DNA from: Orbaceae bacterium lpD02
GTDB lineage: Bacteria; Pseudomonadota; Gammaproteobacteria; Enterobacterales; Orbaceae
NCBI GenBank assembly: GCA_036251875.1
Contig: CP133960.1
Coordinates: forward strand, 2,214,258 to 2,278,257
DNA length: 64,000 bases
Reading direction: 5' to 3'
Made by a program: the position numbers and the translations under genes. Under the pieces are notes generated by a model, which saw only the letters and a program-made list of their open reading frames with translations, did no database searches and was not told the origin of the DNA. The stretch's first letter is position 1. The number at the start of each line of letters is the position of its first letter. Shown here piece by piece: positions 12,265 through 22,135 of this stretch.

Positions 12265-13077
12265 TCAAAATGCGCGGGTATCTGTACGCCAGGTATCTGC
12301 GGTAAGTGCTTCGCCAAAATAGCTTTGCACGAGGCGTTGCGTGATATCACTTAAAGGTGATGCAAGTACTTCAGCAGTATTGCCGCTCTCCACCAGTTCA
12401 CCATTGTGCATCACTAAAATTTGATCACTAATATGCTTCATCATACCAATGTCTTGTGTTACGTAAACGTAAGATAGGTTTTGCTCTTCTTGTAGTGCGA
12501 GCATCAAATTAATAATTTGCGAACGCATTGAGATATCTAAAGCAGTTAATGCTTCATCAAAAATAATAACTTTTGGCTTTAAAATCAGTGCTCTAGCGAG
12601 TGCTACTCGTTGTTTTTGTCCAGCAGCCATTACTGAAGGATAGTAGTTTGCATGTTCGGCAGATAATCCAACTTGTTTTAATACCGCGTAGATCAGTTGC
12701 TCTCTTGCCGCGGCAGTTAAGGTCGTATTTTGTTTTAATGGGATTTCAAGTATCTTGCCTATTTTTAGCCGAGGGTCAAATGAACTGTCCACATTTTGAA
12801 AAATCATACGAATTAATTTGCATCGGGTTTGATAGTCGCCATATTCAAGTTTTTTATCCTCGATCCAAATATCGCCATCATCAGGATTAATCATCCCAAC
12901 TAATAGTTTAGCTAAAGTTGACTTACCTGAGCCATTTTGACCAATAATAGCAAGGGTTTTACCCTCATTCAATGTGAAAGATAACGGTTTCACCGCATCA
13001 ATATAAAGATGGCCAAATAACCCTCGAGGGATAGCAAAACGTTTTGATAAATTACGGACTTTTAGCACTTGATTCAT
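12265..13077 (-). CDS. sapF: Peptide transport ATP-binding protein SapF
   Basis: An ATPase subunit of the Sap ABC importer (putrescine, antimicrobial peptide and haem uptake are reported in different species). Walker [10 protein letters not shown], the signature-like stretch [15 protein letters not shown] and Walker [14 protein letters not shown] are present. The altered signature (AAGQK instead of LSGGQ) is also seen in E. coli SapF. Its ATG overlaps the sapD stop by four bases, indicating translational coupling. The product is 270 residues, the normal length. Confidence 0.93.
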   Translation of the reverse strand: MNQVLKVRNLSKRFAIPRGLFGHLYIDAVKPLSFTLNEGKTLAIIGQNGSGKSTLAKLLVGMINPDDGDIWIEDKKLEYGDYQTRCKLIRMIFQNVDSSFDPRLKIGKILEIPLKQNTTLTAAAREQLIYAVLKQVGLSAEHANYYPSVMAAGQKQRVALARALILKPKVIIFDEALTALDISMRSQIINLMLALQEEQNLSYVYVTQDIGMMKHISDQILVMHNGELVESGNTAEVLASPLSDITQRLVQSYFGEALTADTWRTDTRAF

Positions 13078-14078
13078 GATTTATTATCCGGCAATTCAGT
13101 ATTAAGAGGAAAATGGCAGGCAACCGCATGATCTTTAATTGCAATTAATTTGGGGGTTTCAATACATTTACGCTGCGCATAAGGGCAACGAGGACCTAAT
13201 CGACAACCAATAGGCAAATGTTCCAGCGGGGGAATAAAGCCAGGTAGTGAACTAAGTGGGCTTTTGTGTGGTAGTGCTTTACCAAAATCTGGAATAGCAA
13301 ATATTGATGCTTGCGTATAGGGATGATAAGGTTTTTTTATGATCTCTTCACTATCAGCGATTTCAACCGTTTGACCACAATAGAGTACATTTATTCGGTC
13401 GGTCCATCTAGTAACCATTTGCAAATCATGGCTAATTAATAAAATGGTCGTTCCTGAGTTTTGGTTTGAGCTAGCTAACAAGCGAAATATTTGCGCTTCA
13501 GTCGTTGATTCCATCGCGTTAGTTGGTTCATCGGCAATTAATAGCTTGGGCTGATTAGCTAAAGCAATAGCTATCATAACTTTTTGGCATTCGCCTTCTG
13601 TTAGTTCATTTGGGTAAGCGTTGATAATGTCTTTATGTTCTTTTATTCCCACTCGATGGAGTAGCTCGATGGCTCTATTTTTTCGCCAAAATAACCTTTG
13701 CCACCACCTACCTTTGAATGTTGATGAGGGAATTGATTGAATCAAAAAACGGCCAATTTTCATTGTTGGATCTAAGCAGGATTGCGGCTCTTGAAAGATC
13801 ATGGATATATTCGAACTAATGATTTTTCGTCTTTGCCTTTGGGTCAATTTAAGCAAATCGATACCGTTAAAGAAAAAACGATCCGCGGTTACTTTCCAGT
13901 TACTATTCGTTACTCCTAGTATGGCTTTAGCAATTAAACTTTTGCCAGAACCTGATTCACCAACGAGCCCACGAATCTCACCCTCATTTAATTTTAGATT
14001 CACATGATCGACTGCACGCAGCAAGCCTTGTGGTGTGATAAATTCAACAGTTAGATTTCGAATATCAAGTAGTGGCAT
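13074..14078 (-). CDS. sapD: Peptide transport ATP-binding protein SapD
   Basis: The second ATPase of the Sap importer; in E. coli SapD also supports Trk potassium uptake. Walker A is GESGSGKSL. The unusual family signature [19 protein letters not shown] and Walker [14 protein letters not shown] match SapD. A C-terminal oligopeptide-transporter extension with [18 protein letters not shown] follows. It has 334 residues, lies 2 bp after sapC and overlaps sapF. Confidence 0.95.
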   Translation of the reverse strand: MPLLDIRNLTVEFITPQGLLRAVDHVNLKLNEGEIRGLVGESGSGKSLIAKAILGVTNSNWKVTADRFFFNGIDLLKLTQRQRRKIISSNISMIFQEPQSCLDPTMKIGRFLIQSIPSSTFKGRWWQRLFWRKNRAIELLHRVGIKEHKDIINAYPNELTEGECQKVMIAIALANQPKLLIADEPTNAMESTTEAQIFRLLASSNQNSGTTILLISHDLQMVTRWTDRINVLYCGQTVEIADSEEIIKKPYHPYTQASIFAIPDFGKALPHKSPLSSLPGFIPPLEHLPIGCRLGPRCPYAQRKCIETPKLIAIKDHAVACHFPLNTELPDNKS

Positions 14079-14080
14079 AA

Positions 14081-14953
14081 TTAATTCTCGATCCGTTTTG
14101 TTAGCATCATATGCACACCAAAATTAAGCATTTGAATAAAAAATATCGTGAGGATTATTACCAATCCTGACGAAAAAAATGGCCAATAATTAATTTGAAT
14201 CATACCCAATGTTTGATTCATTCTCATGCCTATATCTGGTGTTATTAAATTATTACCAAACCCTAAAAATGTTAGAATGATTAATGCTAGGATGATGCTG
14301 CTAAATAGACCTACCAGTTCAGTCAAATAAGCTGGGAATATATTTGGTAAAATATAATAGTTCAAAATTTTCTTTACAGACAAACCATCTAAACGATGGG
14401 CTGTGATATATGTTTTTTGCCACTCTTGCATAATTTGGTTATGTATATTGTGGACAAATCGAGGCAAATAACAGATCCCAACGATAATTAAAATTGAATT
14501 AATACTATTGCTCCAAATAACAGCAACAACAATTGTACTTAATAACGGTGGAATAGAGATGATTAATTTAAAAACAATGACAACAGCTACTCTTAATGGT
14601 GGTATAAAAAATAGTAAATAATTGATTATTGCCCCTATTATTACTACATAGAATGTTGCTCGTAAAGTTAATACTAACGTTGTTTTATAGCTAACAAGTA
14701 GATAATTAAAGATATCGTTTCCAACGTTATCAGTCCCAAGAATATGATTAAGATCACCATTATTTTGCCAAGCAGGAGGTAAGTTTGGTATAAAAATGGG
14801 TTCTAGCTGAATATGAAATACCCATTTGATGGCTAAGCAAAGCAAAATAATCGCGACGATTCCATAGCAGCCAATGATCATATAAATATTATTATTAATA
14901 ATTTTTTTTGTATTAAGCGCATATTTACTGATAGATCGCATAATATTATTCAT
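14081..14953 (-). CDS. sapC: Peptide transport permease SapC
   Basis: An inner-membrane permease of the Sap system, BPD_transp_1 family. It has a long hydrophobic segment near residues 24-45 followed by [15 protein letters not shown], the conserved DppC/OppC-type entry. An EAA-like loop ([19 protein letters not shown]) couples to the ATPases. The 290-residue length is typical. Its start overlaps the sapB end by 8 bp. Sequence is AT-rich and more diverged from E. coli than SapD. Confidence 0.9.
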   Translation of the reverse strand: MNNIMRSISKYALNTKKIINNNIYMIIGCYGIVAIILLCLAIKWVFHIQLEPIFIPNLPPAWQNNGDLNHILGTDNVGNDIFNYLLVSYKTTLVLTLRATFYVVIIGAIINYLLFFIPPLRVAVVIVFKLIISIPPLLSTIVVAVIWSNSINSILIIVGICYLPRFVHNIHNQIMQEWQKTYITAHRLDGLSVKKILNYYILPNIFPAYLTELVGLFSSIILALIILTFLGFGNNLITPDIGMRMNQTLGMIQINYWPFFSSGLVIILTIFFIQMLNFGVHMMLTKRIEN

Positions 14954-15881
14954 ACAATGTCCTTGATTGTAAAGGATAAACCAAGGATACCCCTACCTCA
15001 CTTAATAGCGTCAATAAACTAATTAATGCTCCACAGCTAAAAATAGCGAACGCAATGATCAGATAATCATGCTGATGGTAAGCAGAGAAAATCCAAGTGC
15101 CAAGCCCTGAGCGATTCAGTAGGATTTCGACTGCCATCGTGGAAAAAAGCAAGGTGGTAATATTATAAGTTAGTTGAGGGACTGTTTTTGGAAGCGCATT
15201 GGGTAACAAATGACGCATCAATATTTTTACTGATGAGTTCTCTCTGATCCTTGCTACCTTGATATAGTTTTGGCTATTAGTCACACTAACTTGCTGACTG
15301 ATTTGTTGTATTGTAATAATGCAGGGCTGAATCGCCAAAATTATTGTCGGTAAAAGTAAGTGCTTTATTTCAGCATATAACGTACTTAATCTATCTGTGT
15401 TATGAGTAACTAAAACATCTAATATTGACCGACTTTCTATCGTCGGTTGGTAATTACTTACTTTTATAAATATCCAATCATCGGAAAGTGAAAACATAAC
15501 CAAAATCGCAATCCAAATAATAGGGCTAGCATAAAGAATAAGGCAAATAAATTTAATAAAATAGTTGATTGTAGAGTTATTGTTACTCAGTCCGACTAAA
15601 ATTCCAACAGGAACACCGATAATTATTGCATAGAAAATAGCTAGAATGGCTAATTCAAAAGTGGGGAAGATAATTTGTGCCAACACGTCCCATAATGAGT
15701 AATCCAACCAAATAAATTGATTAAATAATAATCGCTGGTAAAAAATATAATAAGCTTGCCAAAAAGAAGTATTCTCAAAAATAGAATTGGGAGAATGATA
15801 GATAACAGTGACGGCGATGAGGGATAATAGTAAAAGAATTAGCAAAAAAGAGCATATCTTTTTTATTAGGTAAATAAGCAT
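14946..15881 (-). CDS. sapB: Peptide transport permease SapB
   Basis: The partner permease of SapC. The N-terminal signal-anchor helix (MLIYLIKKICSFLLILLLL) and five further hydrophobic segments are visible, with the BPD_transp_1 EAA-like region KVARIRENSSVKILMRHLLPN. The ATG at 15881 is preferred over the GTG at 15884 because it matches the usual start. It is the first gene of this operon copy. A sapA substrate-binding gene, expected immediately upstream, is absent and rne lies there instead. Confidence 0.88.
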   Translation of the reverse strand: MLIYLIKKICSFLLILLLLSLIAVTVIYHSPNSIFENTSFWQAYYIFYQRLLFNQFIWLDYSLWDVLAQIIFPTFELAILAIFYAIIIGVPVGILVGLSNNNSTINYFIKFICLILYASPIIWIAILVMFSLSDDWIFIKVSNYQPTIESRSILDVLVTHNTDRLSTLYAEIKHLLLPTIILAIQPCIITIQQISQQVSVTNSQNYIKVARIRENSSVKILMRHLLPNALPKTVPQLTYNITTLLFSTMAVEILLNRSGLGTWIFSAYHQHDYLIIAFAIFSCGALISLLTLLSEVGVSLVYPLQSRTLYE

Positions 15882-15966
15882 CACTCATCCCATCAATATT
15901 GATATCTAAATTTAGGCTGTATTTTGCAATAATTTAACGGCATGTCAACAGTAACTCTTTTAAATA

Positions 15967-16003
15967 TATAAAGTTCTATACTATATCAATATAGAACTTT
16001 ATA
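15967..16003. terminator. 14-bp perfect hairpin at the 3' end of rne
   Basis: The arms TATAAAGTTCTATA (15967-15980) and TATAGAACTTTATA (15990-16003) flank a nine-base loop, 10 bp after the rne stop and upstream of sapB. AU-rich flanks replace a clean U tract. It probably separates the rne transcript from the sap operon. Confidence 0.6.
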
Positions 16004-16013
16004 AAATCAATCA

Positions 16014-18779
16014 CTAGTTATCGGATGAGTCAATATCCGATGAAACAGGTTTACTTGCATTAGAATACGCATGATTGTTTGCACTCAGCGCACCCGCATT
16101 ACCTTTTCCCGCGTACTGATAACTTGATTCATCGCGAGAAATAATCACCGATGATGTGTTGATATCTAAATTTGGTGCTGGCGCTTTCATCATTACTGAT
16201 GACGACGAGCCGATAAAATTAGATAGTGCAACAACTTTATCATTAGCTAGAGAAGCATCTTGTGCAACAGGCTTTGCTTTATTCGGTTTAGTTGGCGTAG
16301 CGGTTGCCTCTATAGCCGTAGTCACAACAATAACTGGTAAAAGCAATGACGGAATAGTCACTTTTACTAAATCAAGTTTATTTTCTGGTTCTGAAAAAGT
16401 ATCATTAAATTGTTCTCTTTTTGCTACCCCATTTTCGTTCACGAGAGAGTAATCAATCGAGACTCTACCCAGAGCAAGCTCAGTAGAGTAAACCGCTAAT
16501 GCTAATGGCATTGGCGAGACATTATGAGTGATATTTTTTACTTTTTTCCTACGCTGGTTGTTTAAACGCAAATGACGAGATGTTCTTCTTGGTCTGCGAT
16601 TCGCTTGGTTTTCACTGCTACCCGTCTCATTATCATTTCTTACTATTACCGCTGATAAAACCGACGGAATAACGATGTTTTTAATCTCATTTTTACTCTC
16701 TTTCACAGCTTGGTTAGCTATAACAGGCAATGGAGAAGGAAGCTGCTGAGCCGTGTTGCCATTTGTTACTCGAACTTTCTTATCTAAATTTCGCTGTGCT
16801 CGTCTTGGTTTTGTTGGTGCTTTAGCCTGCGGTGTTGTTGCTTCAATACTTTCGTTAGCAACTGAAGTTATGACTTCTTCTGCTTTATTTTGTCTGGTAT
16901 TTTTACGGCTATTCCTGTTGGTTTGTTCTCTCTCTTTTACATCACCATTTACAGTTTGATTTCGGCCAGAGTATTTGTCACGGCGATTGGTTCCAGAGCG
17001 TCGATTATTTTTTTCTTTTATTTCTTTACTACCATTCTCAGCTAGCTTAACTTGTGTTTTCTCCGCTGGCTGAATTGTTTTTTCTGAAAAAGTAAATAAA
17101 CCACGTAGTTTTTTGGTTAATGAACGTAAAATGCCTGTCGATGGTGGTGCTTTCTCTTCAGTTTTGATTTTTGTTGATGAGGTGCTTAGTTCGACCTTAA
17201 CACCAGATAGAATAGCTTCTTCTACCGCGTATTCAGTAATTTGTCCTTCTTCCTCTTCTTCTCTTTCTCGAATTAGCTTCGGCAAATTATAGCTTAATAC
17301 ATCTATTTCTTCGCCATTACGCTTACGGATAACCTTATAAAGAGGCGTTTCCATTTCGCTATCAGCAGCAATGACAATTTTAACATCAGGATAACTGCTT
17401 TCAATGCTTGTAATAGCTCGACGCTTTTCATTGAGTAAATAGCTAGCAATCGGAACTGGGACAATAACATCAATTTGAGCCGTGTTATCTTTCATGGCCT
17501 CTTCTTGAATTAACCGTAAAATTGATAAAGATAAAGAATTATTATCACGAACGGTTCCAGTGCCTTGACAGCGAGGACAAATATGATGAGTTGCTTCGCG
17601 TAGAGACGAACTTAATCTTTGACGAGACATTTCCAACAAGCCAAAACGTGAAATCCTTGCTGTTTGGATTCTAGCACGATCGCTTTTCATGGCTTCTTTC
17701 AGGCGATTCTCAACTTCACGTTGATTACGGATCGGAGTCATATCGATAAAATCGATCACAATTAAGCCACCAAGATCGCGCAAACGAAGCTGTCTTGCTA
17801 TTTCTTCAGCCGCTTCTAGATTGGTATTAAACGCGGTCTCTTCAATATCGCTACCTTTAATTGATTTAGCTGAGTTAATATCAATCGCAGTTAGGGCTTC
17901 AGTTGTATCGATTACAATTGAGCCTCCAGATGGTAGCCTTACTTCACGTTGAAATGCGGATTCAATTTGGCCTTCAATTTGATAATGACTAAATAGTGAA
18001 ATTTCGCCATCGTAAGGTTTTAGTCTATCTTGATATTCTACACGACCAAGATCTTCTAAACGTTTCTTGGCAATTTCTAGTATTTTTTTATTATCAATCC
18101 AAATTTCGCCCACATCATCACGTAGGTAATCGCGAAAAGCCCGTGTAATGACGTCGCTCTCTTTATGAATTAGGCTTGGCGCCGGGTGATTTTTTGCTTC
18201 AGTCTGAATTGCTTTCCAGTAGGTAATAAGCGCATCAAGATCTTGTTGTAACTCTTCTTGGTTTTTACCTACACCAGCAGTACGGGCAATAACCCCCATC
18301 CCTTTAGGTTTTTCTAATGCATCAATATTACGTTTTAAATCGGCTCGTTCTTCGCCCTCGATGCGTCTAGATACGCCGCCTGCTCTAGGATCATTTGGCA
18401 TTAATACTAGGTAGCTACCTGCTAGGCTAATATAGGTTGTAAGAGCAGCACCTTTTTTACCACGAATTTCTTTTTCGATTTGAATTAAAACTTCTTGGCC
18501 TTCTTGTAAGTTTTTAATATTACGGCGACCAGAAATATCGCTGGGAAAATAGCTATCAGCGATCTCTTTTAACGGAAGGAATCCATCTCGTTCACCACCA
18601 TAAGAAACAAAAGCAGCTTCTAAGCTAGGATTAATTTTGGTAATAGTGCCTTTATAAATATTGGCTTTCTTCTGCTCATGACCAAGACTTTCAATATCGA
18701 GATCGTATAAGCGTTGCCCATCAACAAGGGCAATACGCAGCTCTTCTTGCTGCGTAGCATTAATTAACATTCTTTTCAT
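16014..18779 (-). CDS. rne: Ribonuclease E
   Basis: The essential endoribonuclease that starts most mRNA decay and scaffolds the RNA degradosome. The N-terminal half matches E. coli closely: the S1 domain (about residues 35-120), the catalytic Asp residues in TAIDINSAK and GGLIVIDFIDM, and the zinc-link CPRCQGTG. The C-terminal half is shorter (921 against 1061 residues in E. coli) but keeps recognisable short sites: an amphipathic membrane-targeting helix (GILRSLTKKLRGLFTF), arginine-rich RNA-binding stretches, an enolase-site-like block (SPMPLALAVYSTELALGRV) and a PNPase-site-like end (YQYAGKGNAGALSANNHAYS). So the degradosome is probably assembled as in E. coli. Confidence 0.97.
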   Translation of the reverse strand: MKRMLINATQQEELRIALVDGQRLYDLDIESLGHEQKKANIYKGTITKINPSLEAAFVSYGGERDGFLPLKEIADSYFPSDISGRRNIKNLQEGQEVLIQIEKEIRGKKGAALTTYISLAGSYLVLMPNDPRAGGVSRRIEGEERADLKRNIDALEKPKGMGVIARTAGVGKNQEELQQDLDALITYWKAIQTEAKNHPAPSLIHKESDVITRAFRDYLRDDVGEIWIDNKKILEIAKKRLEDLGRVEYQDRLKPYDGEISLFSHYQIEGQIESAFQREVRLPSGGSIVIDTTEALTAIDINSAKSIKGSDIEETAFNTNLEAAEEIARQLRLRDLGGLIVIDFIDMTPIRNQREVENRLKEAMKSDRARIQTARISRFGLLEMSRQRLSSSLREATHHICPRCQGTGTVRDNNSLSLSILRLIQEEAMKDNTAQIDVIVPVPIASYLLNEKRRAITSIESSYPDVKIVIAADSEMETPLYKVIRKRNGEEIDVLSYNLPKLIREREEEEEGQITEYAVEEAILSGVKVELSTSSTKIKTEEKAPPSTGILRSLTKKLRGLFTFSEKTIQPAEKTQVKLAENGSKEIKEKNNRRSGTNRRDKYSGRNQTVNGDVKEREQTNRNSRKNTRQNKAEEVITSVANESIEATTPQAKAPTKPRRAQRNLDKKVRVTNGNTAQQLPSPLPVIANQAVKESKNEIKNIVIPSVLSAVIVRNDNETGSSENQANRRPRRTSRHLRLNNQRRKKVKNITHNVSPMPLALAVYSTELALGRVSIDYSLVNENGVAKREQFNDTFSEPENKLDLVKVTIPSLLLPVIVVTTAIEATATPTKPNKAKPVAQDASLANDKVVALSNFIGSSSSVMMKAPAPNLDINTSSVIISRDESSYQYAGKGNAGALSANNHAYSNASKPVSSDIDSSDN

Positions 18780-19398
18780 TGTTCTATGCTCTTTTAAATT
18801 CTAAAGCAGTAGAATATGACAAACGAAATAAGGAAAATTATTTTAATCGCACTATTCAAATATTTAATTTAAAGATTTATATAGAGTATTCATTATTTTA
18901 TTTATATTATTACTTTCATTATATTATGTGAATACATCGCTCATTACATCGCGATACTAGCCAAGTATAATTGCCGAACCCAAAGCTAGTGTAGTTAAAA
19001 TTTTATATATATTTGTTAGTTTTTTTGCAAATATACTATTTTGCAAACTAATATGTACTTCTTTTTAAAATAACGCTTAATCCAATTGATTATTCTACTT
19101 ACTTATCATTGTTAATAAAATTCTTTTAAATCAATTTATTAGTTGTTTATAGTGTCTGATGCCATTGCTGCACAATAAATAAAAAAATTCCTCTATATTA
19201 TTAACATTTAATTACAGGATAGCAAGTAAATTAAATTGGATGATTTTTAATCGCTCTAAATAGCGTAATTTTAGTCGCGATTTTCTTATAAGCTAATCGA
19301 TTTACTTATTTAATAGCGTTTATCATCGAGTCATCAACGAATGCCTTTTTACTAAGTAAGGTTATTAGATAATCACTGCATGTTATTAAAACCTATGC
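18780..19398 (-). other. Long AT-rich rne upstream region, no gene seen
   Basis: About 620 bp separate rne from the moaA leader, with no reading frame of note on either strand. In E. coli rne has a 361-nt structured leader that senses RNase E activity. This region is long enough for one, and a small hairpin (attcta/tagaat) lies about 30 nt before the rne start. I cannot confirm that the known rne leader fold is conserved. No clear promoter was picked out. Confidence 0.4.
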
Positions 19399-19511
19399 TA
19401 TGATAGCGCAGAATGAAAACTCTGAAGCAAGTAAACCTAAGTCATGGTGATAAGGTCTATTTGCCGCGATGTACTCGCCGGGCATAAATAGAAATGTGCA
19501 TGTCTCCCGTT
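19399..19511 (+). promoter_or_regulatory. Structured moaA leader, probable molybdenum cofactor riboswitch
   Basis: The moaA leader of about 120 nt is GC-rich against its surroundings and has several nested stems. They are caga/tctg at 19409-19423, acct/aggt around 19435-19456, and a long hairpin ctattt-gcc-gcga / tcgc-ggc-aaatag at 19457-19491. They are followed by GTGCATGTCTCCCG just before the ribosome site. The position, size and the GCAT-CTCCCG ending resemble the MOCO RNA motif that represses moaA when cofactor is plentiful. A TATGAT -10 hexamer at 19399-19404 would start transcription just before the first stem. The class assignment is from memory of the motif. Confidence 0.6.
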
Positions 19512-19531
19512 TTTTGGAAAGGTGTTTTTAA

Positions 19532-20527
19532 ATGCAACAGCACTCAGGTGATACACTATTAGTTGATGGTTATCAGCGACGATTTGAATATTTACGTCTA
19601 TCTTTAACTGAGCAATGTAATTTTCGTTGCCAATACTGCTTGCCTGATGGTTATCATCCTGACCGAACGAATCAATTTTTGGCCATGCCTGAAATTAAGC
19701 GTGTAATTAATGCATTTAGCGAGCTAGGTGTGAAGAAAGTCCGCTTAACTGGAGGTGAGCCAACTCTGCGTCGCGATTTCACCGATATTATTAGCTCAAT
19801 TGCAGATTATTCCTCTATTAAAGAGATCGCATTAACGACTAATGGTTCTCGTCTATATCACAATATTGCTCAATGGAAAGATGCGGGACTTACTTCGCTT
19901 AATGTCAGCATCGATAGCTTTTCACCGCAGCAATTTGCGCTGATCACTGGTGAAAACAAATTACATCAAGTTATGCGCGGGATCGATAAAGCATTTGAAG
20001 TAGGAATGGCTAAAATAAAAATAAACACGGTGCTAATGAGAGGGGTAAATGATGATTTAAGCTATTGTTTGCCTTGGCTTAAAGAGCATAATGTTGACTT
20101 ACGTTTTATTGAGCTTATGGAAACAGGTGAGGGGCAATCTTATTTCAAACGCTATCATATGTCAGGTGAAAAGATAGAACAACAATTGCTTAAGCAAGGC
20201 TGGCAACTCATGGTTAAAGAAGGGTTATCAGGTCCTGCAAAAGTATATCAGCACACCGATTACCTAGGCAGAATTGGCCTAATTATGCCGTATGCAAAAA
20301 ACTTTTGTCAGAGCTGTAATCGTCTGCGTATTTCGGCGATAGGTAAATTACATTATTGTTTATTTGGTGATTCTGCCATTGAATTACGTGACTTATTGAG
20401 TAATGATGGGCAAAAAATATTATTACAACAGCGTATTTTAAATTCATTAAAAATGAAACCAGAGACGCATTTTCTGCATCAACATGATGCGGGGATTACA
20501 CAAAATCTATCTTTTATCGGCGGTTAA
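19532..20527 (+). CDS. moaA: GTP 3',8-cyclase, molybdenum cofactor biosynthesis protein A
   Basis: A radical-SAM enzyme that converts GTP to 3',8-cyclo-GTP, the first step of molybdopterin synthesis. The N-terminal cluster motif CNFRCQYC (Cys29, 33, 36) binds the SAM iron-sulfur cluster. The C-terminal cluster motif CQSCNRLRISAIGKLHYC is intact, and the essential terminal Gly-Gly is present (LSFIGG). At 331 residues it is full length. Unlike the E. coli moaABCDE operon, no moaB, moaC, moaD or moaE follows; moaA stands alone behind its own structured leader. Confidence 0.96.
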   Translation: MQQHSGDTLLVDGYQRRFEYLRLSLTEQCNFRCQYCLPDGYHPDRTNQFLAMPEIKRVINAFSELGVKKVRLTGGEPTLRRDFTDIISSIADYSSIKEIALTTNGSRLYHNIAQWKDAGLTSLNVSIDSFSPQQFALITGENKLHQVMRGIDKAFEVGMAKIKINTVLMRGVNDDLSYCLPWLKEHNVDLRFIELMETGEGQSYFKRYHMSGEKIEQQLLKQGWQLMVKEGLSGPAKVYQHTDYLGRIGLIMPYAKNFCQSCNRLRISAIGKLHYCLFGDSAIELRDLLSNDGQKILLQQRILNSLKMKPETHFLHQHDAGITQNLSFIGG

Positions 20528-20628
20528 TGCCTGGAATTAAAATAGCGCATCTTGCTTTAGGCTGTGGTTTTAAGCAAGTCACTTTACCTCTTGGTTATAA
20601 ATATCACATTAAAGTTAGTGATAAATAA
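20527..20628 (+). CDS. Short ORF coupled to the moaA stop codon, hypothetical
   Basis: A 33-codon frame starts at an ATG that overlaps the moaA stop (TAATG), the arrangement used in translational coupling. The peptide begins MPGIKIAHLALGCGFKQV and is not recognised. It may be a chance frame or a decayed piece of a former downstream gene. No separate ribosome site is seen. Confidence 0.2.
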   Translation: MPGIKIAHLALGCGFKQVTLPLGYKYHIKVSDK

Positions 20629-20700
20629 ACCGGTAAGTGACGCTTTATAGGAAAGAAATCAAACAGCAAACTCTTTGTAAATAAATATCAGTATAGATAT

Positions 20701-20737
20701 TATTATACCGCGAGAACTTGTATCTTGCGGTATAATA
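20701..20737. terminator. Strong hairpin between convergent moaA and dksA
   Basis: The arms tattataccgcgaga (20701-20715) and tcttgcggtataata (20723-20737) flank a seven-base loop, with one wobble or mismatch inside. The hairpin ends 1 bp from the dksA stop codon. AT-rich outer base pairs give U-rich ends in both directions, so a bidirectional terminator is likely. Confidence 0.7.
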
Positions 20738-20738
20738 A

Positions 20739-21194
20739 TTACATTCCCATCTGTTTTTCACGTAATTCAGCAAGCGTTTTACAATCGATGCAAAGATCGG
20801 CTGTTGGTCTTGCTTCTAAACGTTTTACACCAATTTCCACACCACAAGAATCACAATAGCCAAAATCACCACTATCAATTTTTAATAAGGTTTTTTCGAT
20901 TTTCTTTATCAGTTTGCGTTCTCTGTCTCTCGCTCTAAGCTCTAAGCTAAACTCTTCTTCTTGGGTAGCTCTATCAGCAGGATCTGGGAAATTAGCCGCT
21001 TCATCTTGCATATAGCTAACTGTTTTACCCATTTCGTCGCGAAGCTGGTTTAACCATGCCTCTAAAATGAGACGAAAATGTTGTAGCTGCTTAGGGTTCA
21101 TATACTCTTCGCCCACCGCCTCTTTATAAGGCTCTAAGTTAGCCATAGCAAGGAGGCTTAATGAAGAGCTATTTACTTTCTGTTCCTTTTTCAA
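20739..21194 (-). CDS. dksA: RNA polymerase-binding transcription factor DksA
   Basis: DksA binds the secondary channel of RNA polymerase and with ppGpp redirects transcription during starvation. The 151-residue product has the coiled coil with the acidic tip [11 protein letters not shown] (the two key Asp residues). The four-cysteine zinc finger CDSCGVEIG...CIDCK lies near the C-terminus. Length equals that of E. coli DksA. In E. coli gluQ and pcnB lie between dksA and folK; here only a 220-bp gap without a gene separates them. Confidence 0.97.
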   Translation of the reverse strand: MKKEQKVNSSSLSLLAMANLEPYKEAVGEEYMNPKQLQHFRLILEAWLNQLRDEMGKTVSYMQDEAANFPDPADRATQEEEFSLELRARDRERKLIKKIEKTLLKIDSGDFGYCDSCGVEIGVKRLEARPTADLCIDCKTLAELREKQMGM

Positions 21195-21414
21195 CGCGAT
21201 CCCCTTTTAAACAAAATATTTAAAGCGGTAGACTATAGCAACAAATTGTTCTTTATCAAATCGTTTTTAACTATCTTTACGAAAAACTAACATATATATA
21301 TTTTATATAGTTAGCGATCTAAACATAGCACAATTTTTGTTGAATATATTATCTATTGTTTGGTTCTATCTAGGTTTTTTAACACAGTTTCATGGCAAAA
21401 ATAGCTAGTTTAAA

Positions 21415-21897
21415 TTACGACCAGCGGGTCATCCCTTTTAATGGTAGATGACTAATTAGTTCGGACAACAAGCTATGATCGGGTAATACTAATTCTGGTT
21501 CGAGGTCGAAGAGTGGGTAGAGCACGAATTCACGGTTTTTCATATCATAGTGAGGAATAGTCAAATTTTCACTATTTATCTGTATATTATCGTACAGCAG
21601 TATATCTAAATCGAGAGTTCGTGGCCCCCATCGATTGGATTTCCTAACTCTACCAAGGTCTTTTTCAATTTTTTGCAAGGCATTTAATAGGGCGATAGGT
21701 GACAACTCGGTGGTAATTTTTATTACCGCATTTAAATAATCAGGTTGATCTTGTGGTCCTAAAGGCTTGCTACGATAAAAAGGGGAGACTTCAAGCACTT
21801 TGGTCGATCGTAATGAATTGACCGATTTAACTGCATCTTGTGCTTGTTTTAATGGCTCGCCTAAGTTCGCTCCTAATGCAATAAATGCTAACGACAT
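21415..21897 (-). CDS. folK: 6-hydroxymethyl-7,8-dihydropterin pyrophosphokinase (HPPK)
   Basis: HPPK transfers pyrophosphate from ATP to 6-hydroxymethyl-dihydropterin in folate synthesis. The 160-residue product carries the family motifs FIALGANLGEP, the pterin-binding PFYRSKPLGPQDQPDYLNAV, and the ATP/magnesium-binding RWGPRTLDLDILLYD. Length is typical (E. coli 159). It may be transcribed toward dksA, but the 220-bp gap between them makes a single operon uncertain. Confidence 0.96.
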   Translation of the reverse strand: MSLAFIALGANLGEPLKQAQDAVKSVNSLRSTKVLEVSPFYRSKPLGPQDQPDYLNAVIKITTELSPIALLNALQKIEKDLGRVRKSNRWGPRTLDLDILLYDNIQINSENLTIPHYDMKNREFVLYPLFDLEPELVLPDHSLLSELISHLPLKGMTRWS

Positions 21898-22135
21898 ATT
21901 TTATTCCTAACTATTCATATGCATAAAACAAAATTTACTTTGTTAAAATGCGCGTTAATACAATATCCTGTTTGTTTTTATAACCAATCATTATAGCAAA
22001 ATAATAACCAATTTTTGTCTTTTATGTCATTTTCGTTTGTCTTTCTGTCAATTGCGTGCAATTTGTGTTCAATCTCGTATAATCAATCAATACTCGATTT
22101 TATATTATTGTTAATTGCGAACTAAGGAGACACAA

